From Thiodiazotropha sp050305635 (GTDB lineage Bacteria > Pseudomonadota > Gammaproteobacteria > Chromatiales > Chromatiaceae): a stretch of 64,000 nucleotides of DNA. Shown in pieces: positions 32,876 through 42,659 of this stretch. Numbering within the stretch: position 1 is the first letter of the stretch; every line of letters begins with the position of its first letter. The stretch is from the NCBI GenBank assembly GCA_050305635.1, contig JBNLFS010000065.1, positions 1-64,000 of the forward strand, given 5' to 3'. The notes beneath the pieces are model-generated. The model ran no database searches. It was not told the origin of the DNA and saw only the letters and a program-made list of their open reading frames with translations. The position numbers and the translations under genes were made by a program.

Positions 32876-33736
32876 ATGGCGGGTGCAAAAGAGATCCGGA
32901 CACAGATCGCCAGCATCAAGAATACGAGCAAGATCACCAAGGCGATGGAGATGGTGGCGGCTTCGAAGATGCGCAAGGCGCAGAACCGCATGGAGGCGAC
33001 GCGCCCCTATGCGCAGAAGATGCGCAATGTGATCGGCCATCTGTTCCACGCTCATCCGGAGTACAAGCACACCTTCATGATCGAACGTGAGGTGAAGCGG
33101 GTCGGGTACATCATTGTATCCTCGGATCGCGGTTTGTGCGGTGGTTTGAACAGCAACCTGTTCCGCAGACTCATTCGCGAGATGAAGGGACATCGCGATG
33201 CCGGAGTCGAGGTGGACTTCTGCACCATCGGCAACAAGGCCCTCGGGTTCTTTGGCCGTTTTGGCGGAAATATCGTAAGTCAGGCCACCCACCTGGGTGA
33301 TGCGCCGCATATCGAGGATCTGATCGGTACGGTCAAGGTCATGCTCGACGCCTACGCGGAAGGCACCATCGACAGCATCTATATCGCCTATAACGACTTC
33401 GTCAACACCATGACCCAGAGTCCCACCATCGAGCAGCTGGTGCCGATTCCTCCGACCATGGAAGATGAGCTGAAGCATCATTGGGATTACATCTACGAGC
33501 CCGACTCGAAAGAGGTCCTGGACAACCTGCTGGGTCGTTACATCGAATCCCTGGTTTATCAGGCGGTGGTCGAGAACGGGGCCTGTGAGCAGTCTGCGCG
33601 AATGGTGGCGATGAAGTCGGCCTCGGACAATGCCGGCAACCTGATCGACGAGCTGCAGCTGATCTACAACAAGGCGCGTCAGGCGGCGATCACCCAGGAG
33701 ATTTCGGAAATCGTGGGCGGTGCCGCAGCCGTTTGA
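32876..33736 (+). CDS. atpG: F0F1 ATP synthase subunit gamma
   Basis: A 286-residue rotor shaft. It shows the N-terminal 'EIRTQIASIKNTSKITKAMEMVAASKMRKAQ' helix (two segments of the coiled coil) and the C-terminal 'NLIDELQLIYNKARQAAITQEISEIVGGAAA'. Normal length. Confidence 0.98.
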   Translation: MAGAKEIRTQIASIKNTSKITKAMEMVAASKMRKAQNRMEATRPYAQKMRNVIGHLFHAHPEYKHTFMIEREVKRVGYIIVSSDRGLCGGLNSNLFRRLIREMKGHRDAGVEVDFCTIGNKALGFFGRFGGNIVSQATHLGDAPHIEDLIGTVKVMLDAYAEGTIDSIYIAYNDFVNTMTQSPTIEQLVPIPPTMEDELKHHWDYIYEPDSKEVLDNLLGRYIESLVYQAVVENGACEQSARMVAMKSASDNAGNLIDELQLIYNKARQAAITQEISEIVGGAAAV

Positions 33737-33808
33737 TCGGTGTGAGCATTACAGAATTACTTTTTTTATCTTTTTGAGAGTCGCCTGGTGCGGCAAGAGG
33801 AACCAGAA

Positions 33809-35185
33809 ATGAGTTCGGGCAAAGTGGTTGAAATCATCGGCGCCGTGGTGGACGTGCAGTTTCCCCGCGGCGAGATGCCTAAGGTCTACGAAGCACTCAA
33901 GATCGAGGAGGCGAATCTCACCCTGGAAGTGCAGCAGCAGCTGGGCGACGGGGTGGCGAGAACCATCGCCATGGGTTCCACCGACGGTCTGAAGCGCGGC
34001 CTCACGGTGACCGCCACCGGTGCGCCGATCAGTATTCCCGTGGGCCAGGGCACCCTGGGCCGCATCATGGACGTACTCGGAAATCCGGTCGATGAGCAGG
34101 GTGATGTCAAAGCCGATAAGCTGATGCCGATCCATCGCGAGCCGCCGAAGCTGGAAGACCAGGCCTCGACCACCGAGATCCTCGAAACCGGCATCAAGGT
34201 GATCGACTTGATCATGCCCATCGCCAAGGGCGGTAAGATCGGCCTGTTCGGCGGCGCCGGCGTGGGCAAGACCGTTACCCTGATGGAGCTGATCCGTAAC
34301 ATCGCGGTCGAACACTCCGGCTTCTCCGTATTCGCCGGTGTGGGTGAGCGTACTCGTGAGGGTAACGACTTCTACCACGAAATGCAGGAAGGCGGGGTAC
34401 TCGACAAGGTAGCCCTGGTTTACGGCCAGATGAACGAGCCTCCGGGCAACCGTCTGCGTGTGGCTCTGACCGGTCTGACCATCGCCGAGAACTTCCGTGA
34501 CGAAGGCCGTGACGTGCTGATGTTCGTCGACAACATCTACCGTTACACCCTGGCCGGCACCGAGGTGTCCGCACTGCTGGGTCGTATGCCTTCCGCGGTG
34601 GGTTATCAGCCGACCCTGGCCGAAGAGATGGGCGCCCTGCAGGAGCGCATCACCTCTACCAAGACCGGTTCCATCACCTCCTTCCAGGCGGTCTACGTAC
34701 CGGCGGACGACTTGACCGACCCCTCCCCGGCGACCACGTTCGCGCATCTGGACGCGACCCTGGTACTCTCCCGCCAGATTGCCGAACTGGGTATCTACCC
34801 TGCGGTGGATCCTCTGGACTCCACTTCGCGAATCCTCGATCCGCATGTGGTGGGCAGCGAACACTACAGCGTAGCCCGTAACGTTCAGGGCACCCTGCAG
34901 CGCTACAAGGAGCTGAAGGACATCATCGCGATTCTGGGTATGGACGAACTGTCCGAAGAGGACAAACTGGTGGTGCAGCGCGCTCGTAAGATCCAGCGCT
35001 TCCTCTCCCAGCCCTTCTTCGTGGCCGAGGTCTTCACCGGTACCCCCGGCAAGTACGTCTCTCTGAAAGACACCATCGCCAGCTTCAAAGCCATCGTCGA
35101 GGGTGAGTATGACCACCTGCCCGAGCAGGCCTTCTACATGGTCGGCGGAATCGAAGAGGCTGTCGAGCGCGGCGGCAAGGGCTGA
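33809..35185 (+). CDS. atpD: F0F1 ATP synthase subunit beta
   Basis: A 458-residue catalytic subunit. ATG 33809 is preceded by AAGAGG; an in-frame GTG at 33788 is less likely. The P-loop is GGAGVGKT (about 149-156), the catalytic Glu lies in 'GVGERTREGNDFYHEM', and 'PAVDPLDSTSRIL' is the family signature. It binds and converts ADP/ATP at the catalytic sites. Confidence 0.98.
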   Translation: MSSGKVVEIIGAVVDVQFPRGEMPKVYEALKIEEANLTLEVQQQLGDGVARTIAMGSTDGLKRGLTVTATGAPISIPVGQGTLGRIMDVLGNPVDEQGDVKADKLMPIHREPPKLEDQASTTEILETGIKVIDLIMPIAKGGKIGLFGGAGVGKTVTLMELIRNIAVEHSGFSVFAGVGERTREGNDFYHEMQEGGVLDKVALVYGQMNEPPGNRLRVALTGLTIAENFRDEGRDVLMFVDNIYRYTLAGTEVSALLGRMPSAVGYQPTLAEEMGALQERITSTKTGSITSFQAVYVPADDLTDPSPATTFAHLDATLVLSRQIAELGIYPAVDPLDSTSRILDPHVVGSEHYSVARNVQGTLQRYKELKDIIAILGMDELSEEDKLVVQRARKIQRFLSQPFFVAEVFTGTPGKYVSLKDTIASFKAIVEGEYDHLPEQAFYMVGGIEEAVERGGKG

Positions 35186-35204
35186 TCGCCCGGGAGTATA
35201 GAAG

Positions 35205-35633
35205 ATGGCCATGACAATTCATGTGGACATCGTGAGTGCCGAGGGTGAAATCTTCAGTGGACTGGCGGAGATGGTCTATGCACCGGCCGTCATGGGTGAA
35301 CTGGGTATTGCGCCCCGTCACACTCCGCTGGTCACTCAGCTCAAACCCGGTGAAGTCCGGGTCGATGCCGGCGGCGGTAAGGCCATGCAGCATTTCTACG
35401 TGTCTGGTGGTATCCTCGAGGTGCAGCCTCATGTGGTGACCGTATTGGCGGATACCGCCATTCGCGCCGCGGATCTGGATGAGGCGGCGGCCCAGGAAGC
35501 CAAGCGACGTGCCGAGGAGGCCATGTCGGACCGCAGTGCCGAGTTCGAATACGCCAAGGCTCAGGCCGAACTTGCCGAGGCTGTGGCACAGCTGCGCGTC
35601 ATCGAGAAAATCCGCAAGGGCAAACGCTCTTAA
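35205..35633 (+). CDS. atpC: F0F1 ATP synthase subunit epsilon
   Basis: A 142-residue subunit: N-terminal beta-sandwich ('IHVDIVSAEGEIFSGLAEMVYAPAVMGELGIAPRHTPL') and a C-terminal helical hairpin that regulates rotation. ATG 35205 and 35211 are both possible (MAM). Last gene of the operon. Confidence 0.96.
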   Translation: MAMTIHVDIVSAEGEIFSGLAEMVYAPAVMGELGIAPRHTPLVTQLKPGEVRVDAGGGKAMQHFYVSGGILEVQPHVVTVLADTAIRAADLDEAAAQEAKRRAEEAMSDRSAEFEYAKAQAELAEAVAQLRVIEKIRKGKRS

Positions 35634-35652
35634 TCCCTTCCGAAAGATACAA

Positions 35653-35672
35653 GGGCCCGGCATGCCGGGCCC
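35653..35672 (+). terminator. Perfect 20-bp GC palindrome after atpC
   Basis: GGGCCCGGCATGCCGGGCCC is self-complementary, but no T-run follows, so termination would be weak or Rho-assisted. It lies between the atpC stop and the slyD-like start and may attenuate read-through. Confidence 0.4.
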
Positions 35673-35687
35673 GCCTGTTGCCCGATC

Positions 35688-36176
35688 ATGTCAAAAGAAA
35701 TCATCACCACCGGAAAGTTCGTCTCGCTTACCTACTCCATCGCCGATCCCGAAGGAAATGTGCTGGAGCAGAGCGATTTGCCCGTGAGTTATATTCATGG
35801 TGGTGAAACTGAACTGATCGGTGGAATGGACCGTGCGGTGGAAGGCAAAGCCGTGGGTGAAGAGGTCGAGATCACTCTGACCCCGGAGCAGGGCTTTGGT
35901 GAACACGACCCCGATCTCACCTTCACCGATGATATCGAGAATGTTCCCCCCGAGTTTCGTCAGCTGGGCGCCGAGGTTCAGATGCAGAACGAAGCCGGTG
36001 ATGTGCGTAGCTTTTTCGTCACTCGGATCGAAAACGGCCGCCTGACCGTAGATGGCAATCACCCCCTGGCCGGTAAGTCCCTGGTGGTTCGGGTGAAGAT
36101 CCTCGAAGTACGGGATGCGACCCGGGACGATGCCATGAATGTAGGTATCCCCGGTCAGAGCAAAACCCTCAACTGA
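35688..36176 (+). CDS. FKBP-type peptidyl-prolyl isomerase, SlyD-like
   Basis: A 162-residue protein with the SlyD/FKBP pattern: 'GKFVSLTYSIADPEGNVLEQSDLPVSYIHGG', 'LIGGMDRAVEGKAVGEEVEITLTPEQGFGEHDP', then the insert-in-flap domain and 'NHPLAGKSLVVRVKILEVRDAT'. It lacks the His/Cys-rich metal tail of E. coli SlyD. It folds or chaperones proteins in the cytoplasm. Downstream of atp, but separated by the palindrome. Confidence 0.88.
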   Translation: MSKEIITTGKFVSLTYSIADPEGNVLEQSDLPVSYIHGGETELIGGMDRAVEGKAVGEEVEITLTPEQGFGEHDPDLTFTDDIENVPPEFRQLGAEVQMQNEAGDVRSFFVTRIENGRLTVDGNHPLAGKSLVVRVKILEVRDATRDDAMNVGIPGQSKTLN

Positions 36177-36434
36177 TCCCCCATTTCCATTTTCCGGAAA
36201 GTGATTCCCGCGACACAGAGTGCAGGGAATTTTCACCTTTTAAGTTATCATGTGTACCGTTAGGCTTGGCGCATGCGCCCGCGTGTCTTGGGGCTTGCGT
36301 ACTGCGCTTCATACCGGGGTGTTTCATCCTTCGACGGCCGCTTGCGCATCGAGCAAATGATAAGTTGAGCTAATTGCGCCGTGTGTTTAGACGCTGGTGG
36401 TGGCTCGAGATTTTCTTAACAGGGGGAGAGACGG

Positions 36435-37805
36435 ATGCATTTGGGAGCTCTGATACTGGCGGCCGGAGAAGGAACGCGGATGCGTTCGAAACTGCCGAAG
36501 GTGCTGCATACCCTGGCCGGTAAACCGCTCTTGTCCCATGTGATTGAGACGGTGCGGACCATTCACCCTGACGAAATCTCCATCATCTACGGCCACGGGG
36601 GTGATGAAGTACCCTCCCGGCTGGCCGCCACCGACCTGGACTGGATCGAACAGAAGGAGCGGCTCGGCACTGGACATGCGGTGATCCAGGCCCTGCCCTA
36701 CCTGAAACGCGTCGATCAGGTGCTGGTGCTCTACGGGGATGTGCCTCTGATCAGTGCGTCGACCCTGGTGAGCCTGCTCAGCTGTCTGCACACCAGTGAC
36801 TTGGCCCTGCTGACTGTGGATCTGCCGGATCCTACCGGCTACGGGCGCATCGTGCGCGATCGGGATGACCGGATCGTGCGTATCGTCGAGCAAAAGGACG
36901 CCAGCGAGCGGGAACTGGAGATCATCGAGATCAACACCGGGATCATGGCGGTGAACCGGGCGAAGCTGGAAACCTGGTTGTCCCGCATCGATAACAACAA
37001 TGCACAGAACGAGTATTATCTGACCGACATCATCGCCCTCGCCGTGGCCGATGGCGTGAACATCCAGGCGGTCCATCCCAGCTGCGAAGAGGAGGTCATG
37101 GGCATCAATGACCGCAAACAGCTAGCCTGCCTGGAGCGTTACTACCAGCGCAAGCAGGCGGATGACCTGATGCGTAGCGGTGTGACCCTGGCGGATCCCA
37201 GCCGGCTCGACGTCCGTGGTTATCTGAAAACCGGGCAGGATGTGTTCATTGACTGCAATGTGATCATCGAAGGAGAGGTCAACCTGGCGGATGGCGTCTG
37301 TATAGGGCCGAATGTGACCCTCAAGAACTGTTCGATTGGCGAACAAACCCAGATCTTTGCCAACAGTGTGCTTGAAGACGCGCGTATTGGCGCGGATTGT
37401 CGGATCGGCCCGTTTGCCCGGCTGCGACCGGGAACCCGCCTCGCGGATCAGGTCCACGTGGGTAACTTCGTCGAGATTAAGAACAGCCAGGTGGCCAACG
37501 GCAGTAAGATAAACCATCTGAGTTATGTCGGAGACTCCGAGGTGGGGGCGCGGGTGAACGTCGGTGCGGGAACTATCACCTGCAACTATGACGGCGCCAA
37601 CAAACACAAGACGATCATTGGAGACGACGCATTCATCGGATCGGACACCCAGCTGGTTGCGCCCGTCAACGTGGGCGCCGGGGCGACCATCGGGGCAGGC
37701 TCCACCATCACCAAGGACGCCCCGGCGGAGCAATTAACCCTCAGCCGTTCCAAACAGGTCAGTCTCGAAGGCTGGAACAGACCGGTCAAAAAACCCAAAG
37801 TTTAA
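36435..37805 (+). CDS. glmU: UDP-GlcNAc pyrophosphorylase / GlcN-1-P acetyltransferase
   Basis: A 456-residue bifunctional enzyme making UDP-GlcNAc for peptidoglycan and LPS. The N-terminal uridyltransferase has 'LILAAGEGTRMRSKLPKVLHTLAGKPLL' (nucleotide loop, about 6-33). The C-terminal left-handed beta-helix (about 250-456) has hexapeptide repeats and 'NVGAGTITCNYDGANKHKT'. It precedes glmS by 15 bp, so the two consecutive pathway enzymes are cotranscribed. The 258 bp before it (36177-36434) should contain the promoter; I see no clear boxes. Confidence 0.97.
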   Translation: MHLGALILAAGEGTRMRSKLPKVLHTLAGKPLLSHVIETVRTIHPDEISIIYGHGGDEVPSRLAATDLDWIEQKERLGTGHAVIQALPYLKRVDQVLVLYGDVPLISASTLVSLLSCLHTSDLALLTVDLPDPTGYGRIVRDRDDRIVRIVEQKDASERELEIIEINTGIMAVNRAKLETWLSRIDNNNAQNEYYLTDIIALAVADGVNIQAVHPSCEEEVMGINDRKQLACLERYYQRKQADDLMRSGVTLADPSRLDVRGYLKTGQDVFIDCNVIIEGEVNLADGVCIGPNVTLKNCSIGEQTQIFANSVLEDARIGADCRIGPFARLRPGTRLADQVHVGNFVEIKNSQVANGSKINHLSYVGDSEVGARVNVGAGTITCNYDGANKHKTIIGDDAFIGSDTQLVAPVNVGAGATIGAGSTITKDAPAEQLTLSRSKQVSLEGWNRPVKKPKV

Positions 37806-37820
37806 TCGGGAGAGTTTACG

Positions 37821-39647
37821 ATGTGTGGCATTGTCGGCGGCATCGCGCAGAGAAATGTTGTGCCGGTTCTGATGGAAGGGCTCAAGCGCCTGGAATACCG
37901 CGGCTACGACTCCGCCGGTGTGGCAATTCTCGATGATCATCAGCACCTGCAACGTATCCGTTCCGTGGGTAAGGTGGCCGCGCTCAACGAGCTGATCGAC
38001 CAATCAAGTCTCTCCGGCGGTCTGGGGATCGCCCACACCCGCTGGGCCACCCACGGGATGCCTTCCGAGCGCAACGCCCATCCGCACATGAGCGGCGAGC
38101 GAGTCGCCATCGTGCACAACGGCATCATTGAAAACTATGCAGAGTTGCGGGAAGAGTTAACCGAAAGAGGTTTTGTCTTCACCTCGGAAACCGATACCGA
38201 AGTTATCGCACACTTACTCGCCGACACTTTAAAATCAGAGACTGACTTCATCAAAGCGGTGCGCAAGGCCGCTGAAAAACTGGTCGGCGCCTACGCCCTG
38301 GCCGTAGTGAGTCCGGACGATCCTGATCAGCTGGTGGTGATCCGCGCCGGTAGTCCCCTGGTCATCGGCCTGGGCGAGGGCGAGAACTTCATCGCCTCAG
38401 ACGTGTTTGCCCTGCTGCCGGTGACCCAGCGTTTCATTTTCCTCGAAGAGGGGGATCTGGCTCACATCTCGACCGAAAAAGTCAGCATCTTCGATGCCAA
38501 GGGCGAAGTGGTGGAGCGTGAAGTGCGAACCTCCCAGGTGTCCGCGGTGAAGGCCGAAAAAGGTCCCTATCGCCACTACATGCTGAAAGAGATCTTCGAG
38601 CAGCCGGCGGTGATTGCCGAAACCCTCGAGGGACGGATTCACAAGGGACGCCTGCTGGATGCTTCGTTCGGACACGAGGCGAAAGCGTTGCTCGACAAGA
38701 CCCGCAATGTACACATCGTGGCCTGCGGGACCAGCTATCATGCCGGCCTTGTGGCCCGTTACTGGCTGGAGGAGATCGGCATCCACTGCAGCGTTGAAGT
38801 GGCCAGCGAATTCCGCTACCGACAAGTGGTGGTGCCCGACGACACCCTGTTTGTCACCATCACCCAGTCCGGTGAAACCGCCGATACCCTTGCCGCACTG
38901 AGGGGGTCCAAGAGCAAAGGCTATCTGGGTAGCCTGGTGATCTGCAACGTACCGGAAAGCTCCCTGGTGCGGGAGTCCGACGTGGCTTTGATGACCCGTG
39001 CCGGCCCCGAGATCGGGGTGGCCTCCACCAAAGCCTTCACCACACAGTTGGTGGCCCTTCGTCTGCTCACCCTGGCTCTGGCGAAACGCCGAGGCATGAG
39101 CGTGGAGCGAGAGCGGGAACTGGTGGAAGAGCTGCACGCCCTGCCCCGCCAGGTCGAGGTCATTCTCAAGCTCAACGATGCCATCGAAGAATTGGCCAAC
39201 GCCTTCGCCGACCGTCATCACGCCCTGTTCTTGGGGCGTGGCTGCTTCTACCCGGTGGCCATGGAAGGCGCCCTGAAACTCAAGGAGATCTCCTACATCC
39301 ACGCCGAGGCCTATCCCGCCGGCGAACTCAAGCACGGCCCCCTGGCCCTGGTCGATGCGGAGATGCCGGTGATCTGCGCCCTGCCCGACGATCCGCTGCT
39401 GGAGAAAGTCATCTCCAACCTGCAGGAGGTCCGCGCCCGAGGCGGCGAGTTGTTCCTGTTCAGCGATCAGAAGGTCAAAATCGGCCTCGACCATTTCCAC
39501 AACCTGACCCTCTCCGACATCTACCCATCGACCGCGCCGATCGTCTACAGCGTGCCTTTGCAACTGTTGGCATACCATGTGGCGGTGTTGAAGGGGACTG
39601 ATGTGGACCAGCCACGGAATCTGGCAAAGTCTGTTACGGTGGAGTGA
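37821..39647 (+). CDS. glmS: Glutamine-fructose-6-phosphate aminotransferase
   Basis: A 608-residue enzyme. Cys2 (MCGIVGG) is the glutaminase nucleophile, and the two SIS domains include 'CGTSYHAGLVARYW' and 'TQSGETADTLAAL'. It makes glucosamine-6-phosphate. The C-terminus (DQPRNLAKSVTVE) is the conserved stretch that TnsD recognises in attTn7; the Tn7-like element begins 26 bp after the stop codon. No glmS ribozyme is expected or seen upstream. Confidence 0.98.
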   Translation: MCGIVGGIAQRNVVPVLMEGLKRLEYRGYDSAGVAILDDHQHLQRIRSVGKVAALNELIDQSSLSGGLGIAHTRWATHGMPSERNAHPHMSGERVAIVHNGIIENYAELREELTERGFVFTSETDTEVIAHLLADTLKSETDFIKAVRKAAEKLVGAYALAVVSPDDPDQLVVIRAGSPLVIGLGEGENFIASDVFALLPVTQRFIFLEEGDLAHISTEKVSIFDAKGEVVEREVRTSQVSAVKAEKGPYRHYMLKEIFEQPAVIAETLEGRIHKGRLLDASFGHEAKALLDKTRNVHIVACGTSYHAGLVARYWLEEIGIHCSVEVASEFRYRQVVVPDDTLFVTITQSGETADTLAALRGSKSKGYLGSLVICNVPESSLVRESDVALMTRAGPEIGVASTKAFTTQLVALRLLTLALAKRRGMSVERERELVEELHALPRQVEVILKLNDAIEELANAFADRHHALFLGRGCFYPVAMEGALKLKEISYIHAEAYPAGELKHGPLALVDAEMPVICALPDDPLLEKVISNLQEVRARGGELFLFSDQKVKIGLDHFHNLTLSDIYPSTAPIVYSVPLQLLAYHVAVLKGTDVDQPRNLAKSVTVE

Positions 39648-39668
39648 ATTTCACGACGGGTTGCTGCT

Positions 39669-39673
39669 GCTAT
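39669..39673. repeat. Tn7-like target duplication, glmS side
   Basis: GCTAT directly before the terminal TGT of the element, identical to 52770-52774. Confidence 0.92.
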
Positions 39674-39763
39674 TGTAGGATTCAAATAAAGTAGGTTACT
39701 TTTAAATATAGTTGGTAACTTATAAATAAAGCTCGTAACTTAACTCCGTTTACTTTATGCGCA
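39674..39763 (+). repeat. Tn7-like right end with three TnsB-type sites
   Basis: Sites with the core GGTWACTT lie at 39694 (GGTTACTT), 39714 (GGTAACTT) and 39734 (CGTAACTT), spaced exactly 20 bp, each preceded by an AT-rich ATAAAG-like stretch. A weaker TTACTT at 39750 could be part of a fourth. Dense overlapping sites are typical of the Tn7 right end. Confidence 0.88.
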
Positions 39764-40600
39764 ATGTCGGAGGTACGGAGCTTGACCAGCTTATCCCTTG
39801 ACTCTCGTTCACTGAAATGGGTTAAACAAGGTCGTGGAAAGGGGGCAGGAAAAGACTACCAACCCTGGTTGACCGTCAGAGACCTGCCTTCTGCCGGACG
39901 ATCTCACCGCATCTGGGGATTCCAGACTCAACGAACCCATCATCTGTTGTCAGACCTAGAGCTGGCGGCGTTTTTTCTGTTTGATTGGAATCCATCTGTC
40001 ACTGATATCCGGGAGCAATACCCTCTCCGATTGGAGGATACCATTGAGCTTGCAGCGCAAGCGCGTATCCGTCATCCCGAAGTACGAGGACAAATTCAAG
40101 TCATGTCCACGGATTTTCTGGTGGACACCAATAAGCCTGAGCTTCCCAGAATGGCTATTCAGGTAAAAACCTCTTCAGATCTTTCAAATCCTAGAACAAT
40201 CGAAAAACTGGAACTTGAACGGCGTTATTGGGCGTTGAAGGAAGTTCCATGGTATTTGCTGACAGAAAAACAAATTCCCAAGACCGTCACCAAAAATATT
40301 GCCTGGCTGTATCCAGCGCAATTGGTTCTGAATGGGATCGAAGATACTCTGAATATGGCTTCCCTTTACCTGGGCTTCTTTATAAATCATCCAACTTTGT
40401 TGATTTCTCAGGTTGCAATGATGCTCGATCAAGCCTATTCACTCTCTCCAGGCGAATCCCTGCAAAAGATACGCTCGCTGTTAGCCTTGAGGGTTTTCTT
40501 ATTCGATATCAGAAAGCCTTGGTCAACGCTGGCTGTAGGGGAGTTACAGGCATCTTCAGACATTGAATCATTGAGGAATTATTATGTTGCGAATCAATGA
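39764..40600 (+). CDS. tnsA: TnsA transposase endonuclease
   Basis: A 278-residue restriction-type endonuclease that cuts the 5' ends of the transposon. The catalytic residues line up with Tn7 TnsA (E63, D114, Q130, K132) with a constant shift of three: Glu66 in SDLELAAF, Asp117 in MSTDFLVD, Gln133 and Lys135 in AIQVKTS. The C-terminal part (about 170-278) would bind TnsC. ATG 39764 lies just inside the right end; it overlaps tnsB by 17 bp. Confidence 0.95.
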   Translation: MSEVRSLTSLSLDSRSLKWVKQGRGKGAGKDYQPWLTVRDLPSAGRSHRIWGFQTQRTHHLLSDLELAAFFLFDWNPSVTDIREQYPLRLEDTIELAAQARIRHPEVRGQIQVMSTDFLVDTNKPELPRMAIQVKTSSDLSNPRTIEKLELERRYWALKEVPWYLLTEKQIPKTVTKNIAWLYPAQLVLNGIEDTLNMASLYLGFFINHPTLLISQVAMMLDQAYSLSPGESLQKIRSLLALRVFLFDIRKPWSTLAVGELQASSDIESLRNYYVANQ

Positions 40601-42659
40601 TGTCGTGGTATTCGGGGAGGCTCGATATCGTATTCTTGATGTCTCAGATATTCGATATACATGGATTAATATCGATTCCGACAAAGCATTTCCTGAACGG
40701 GTTTCTCTGGCAGAGGTGGAAGACTTCATTCTTTCTGAGACGTTAAAAAAAATTGATGATCCCTATTCGCATCTTGCTGCTCAGCTCCCGGAACATGGCT
40801 CAGTAGCACAGCAAATCCGGGACAAGCGTATGGCCGTTATTGAGCCTTTAATACACCAACCGGATATCTATTATCGCAGCGGTCGAGGCGCACTGGTTCA
40901 GCAGGTTGTTACTGAATCTGGAACGGCCAAAAAAACAATATATGCCTATCTTCGCCAATATTGGCAGCGAGGTTGCACACCAAACGCGCTTTTGCCGGAC
41001 TACGATAAATCAGGCGGGCGAGGAAAGAAACGTACAGCTTCAGGAAAAAAATTAGGGCGACCGAGAAGTATAGCGCCGGGTACGGGTGCCATTGTAGATA
41101 CTGGTGTTGAACGCATGTTTCGCATTGTGCTTGATCGACACTATCTGACGGAGAAGAATCATTCTCTACCCTATGCTCATCGACGTTTCGAGGACATGTT
41201 TGAAACGGCTCATCCCGATGTACCGAAAGAAAACTTTCCGACAGTTGCTCAACTACGCTATTTCTACGAGCGGGAATATGTCCGGCCTGAACGTATCCGG
41301 CTGAGAGCCAATAAAATCGAATATCAAAAGGACATCAGGCCGTTACAAGGAACAGCCACAAGCGGAGTTCACGGCCCCGGTGCACGCTACGAGATCGACG
41401 CGACTATTGCTGATATCTATCTGCTTTCTGCCGACAGACAAAAGATTATTGGCCGACCAACCTTGTACGTGGTTGTCGATGTCTATAGCAGATTGATTGC
41501 TGGTTTCTATGTGGGACTTGAAAACCCCTCCTATGTGACGGCTATGTTGGCATTGGTGAACGCCATGATCGATAAATCTCCGTTATGCCAGTCTTTCGGT
41601 TATGACATCGGGGCTGAGGATTGGCCGTCGATTGGACTGCCGGACGCCATTTTGGCTGATCGCGGTGAGCTGCTGGGTCATCAAATTGAATATCTGGAGC
41701 AGGCCTTTGGTGTTCGGATTGAAAATACACCACCTTATCGTGGGGATGCGAAGGGAATAGTTGAGCGGCATTTTCGTACCATTCAAGCAGACTTCAAACC
41801 ATTTGCACCAGGAGTGGTTGCTGGAACCACCATTAAAAAGCGGGGCGGGAAGGATTATCGGTTGGATGCAACACTTACATTGGACGATTTCACTAAAATC
41901 ATTATTGGCTCTATTCTGCATCGCAACCAGAGTTCGGTATTGATCAAGTATGATCGCGATCCGGATATGCCGGATACACTCGCACCTGTACCGATTAATA
42001 TCTGGCAATGGGGTATTCAGAATCGTAGCGGACGGCTGCGTAACACATCGGAGTCGGCGTTGAAGTTGGCATTGTTGCCTCGTCAAAAAGTAACGCTTTC
42101 CGATTACGGTATTCAATGCTTTGGTGCCTTTTATACCTGTCGGGAGCTGCTGGCGTCTGGCTGGCTTCATAGAACCGGGCAGCAGCGACCTGGCCCCTTT
42201 ATGGCGGCGTATGACCCCTCGGTAGCCGACATCATTTATGTCTTCCCAGATGCAACAAAATCAGATTACTGGGAATGCTCGCTAACCGACCGCTCAAGGG
42301 AATTTAGGGGCCGGTCGATGTGGGAGTTATGGGACAGCCAGCAGCAACAACGAAAATCAACAGCGGCAGCTAAATTGAAGGAGAGGGAAAGCAAAAGATC
42401 GCTGGAAAATGTGATTCAGGAAACCATCCAAAACGCGGAAAAGCTACGTCCTTCCTACTTTGGTGAATCGAAAACAGAAACCTTGGCTGGCATCAATCAA
42501 AACCGGCGGGAAGCCCGCGAGCAGGAACGCCAGAAACGTCGAGCAGATAACAAGCCGACTGAGCCAAAGCCCAAAGCGGATGTCAGGTATTTAACAGACC
42601 AACCCGAAGATGGTGCATTCCCTGATTTTCTGGATGATCTGTTTGGAGATGATGAATGA
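40584..42659 (+). CDS. tnsB: TnsB transposase (DDE integrase core)
   Basis: A 691-residue protein (Tn7 TnsB is about 700). The DDE core has Asp near 272 in 'YEIDATIADIY', Asp near 358 in 'AILADRGELLG' and Glu near 394 in 'GIVERHF'. N-terminal HTH domains (about 100-250) bind the end repeats. The acidic C-terminus ('FPDFLDDLFGDDE') resembles the TnsC-interacting tail. It makes the 3' cuts and joins strands. Overlaps tnsC by ATGA. Confidence 0.95.
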   Translation: MLRINDVVVFGEARYRILDVSDIRYTWINIDSDKAFPERVSLAEVEDFILSETLKKIDDPYSHLAAQLPEHGSVAQQIRDKRMAVIEPLIHQPDIYYRSGRGALVQQVVTESGTAKKTIYAYLRQYWQRGCTPNALLPDYDKSGGRGKKRTASGKKLGRPRSIAPGTGAIVDTGVERMFRIVLDRHYLTEKNHSLPYAHRRFEDMFETAHPDVPKENFPTVAQLRYFYEREYVRPERIRLRANKIEYQKDIRPLQGTATSGVHGPGARYEIDATIADIYLLSADRQKIIGRPTLYVVVDVYSRLIAGFYVGLENPSYVTAMLALVNAMIDKSPLCQSFGYDIGAEDWPSIGLPDAILADRGELLGHQIEYLEQAFGVRIENTPPYRGDAKGIVERHFRTIQADFKPFAPGVVAGTTIKKRGGKDYRLDATLTLDDFTKIIIGSILHRNQSSVLIKYDRDPDMPDTLAPVPINIWQWGIQNRSGRLRNTSESALKLALLPRQKVTLSDYGIQCFGAFYTCRELLASGWLHRTGQQRPGPFMAAYDPSVADIIYVFPDATKSDYWECSLTDRSREFRGRSMWELWDSQQQQRKSTAAAKLKERESKRSLENVIQETIQNAEKLRPSYFGESKTETLAGINQNRREAREQERQKRRADNKPTEPKPKADVRYLTDQPEDGAFPDFLDDLFGDDE

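Noticed and set aside
37500..37820. glmS ribozyme upstream of glmS
   Set aside because: glmU ends 15 bp before glmS, leaving no space; the ribozyme belongs mainly to Gram-positive bacteria.
38397..39578. 393-codon minus-strand frame antisense to glmS
   Set aside because: Shadow of glmS; no homology or start signal.
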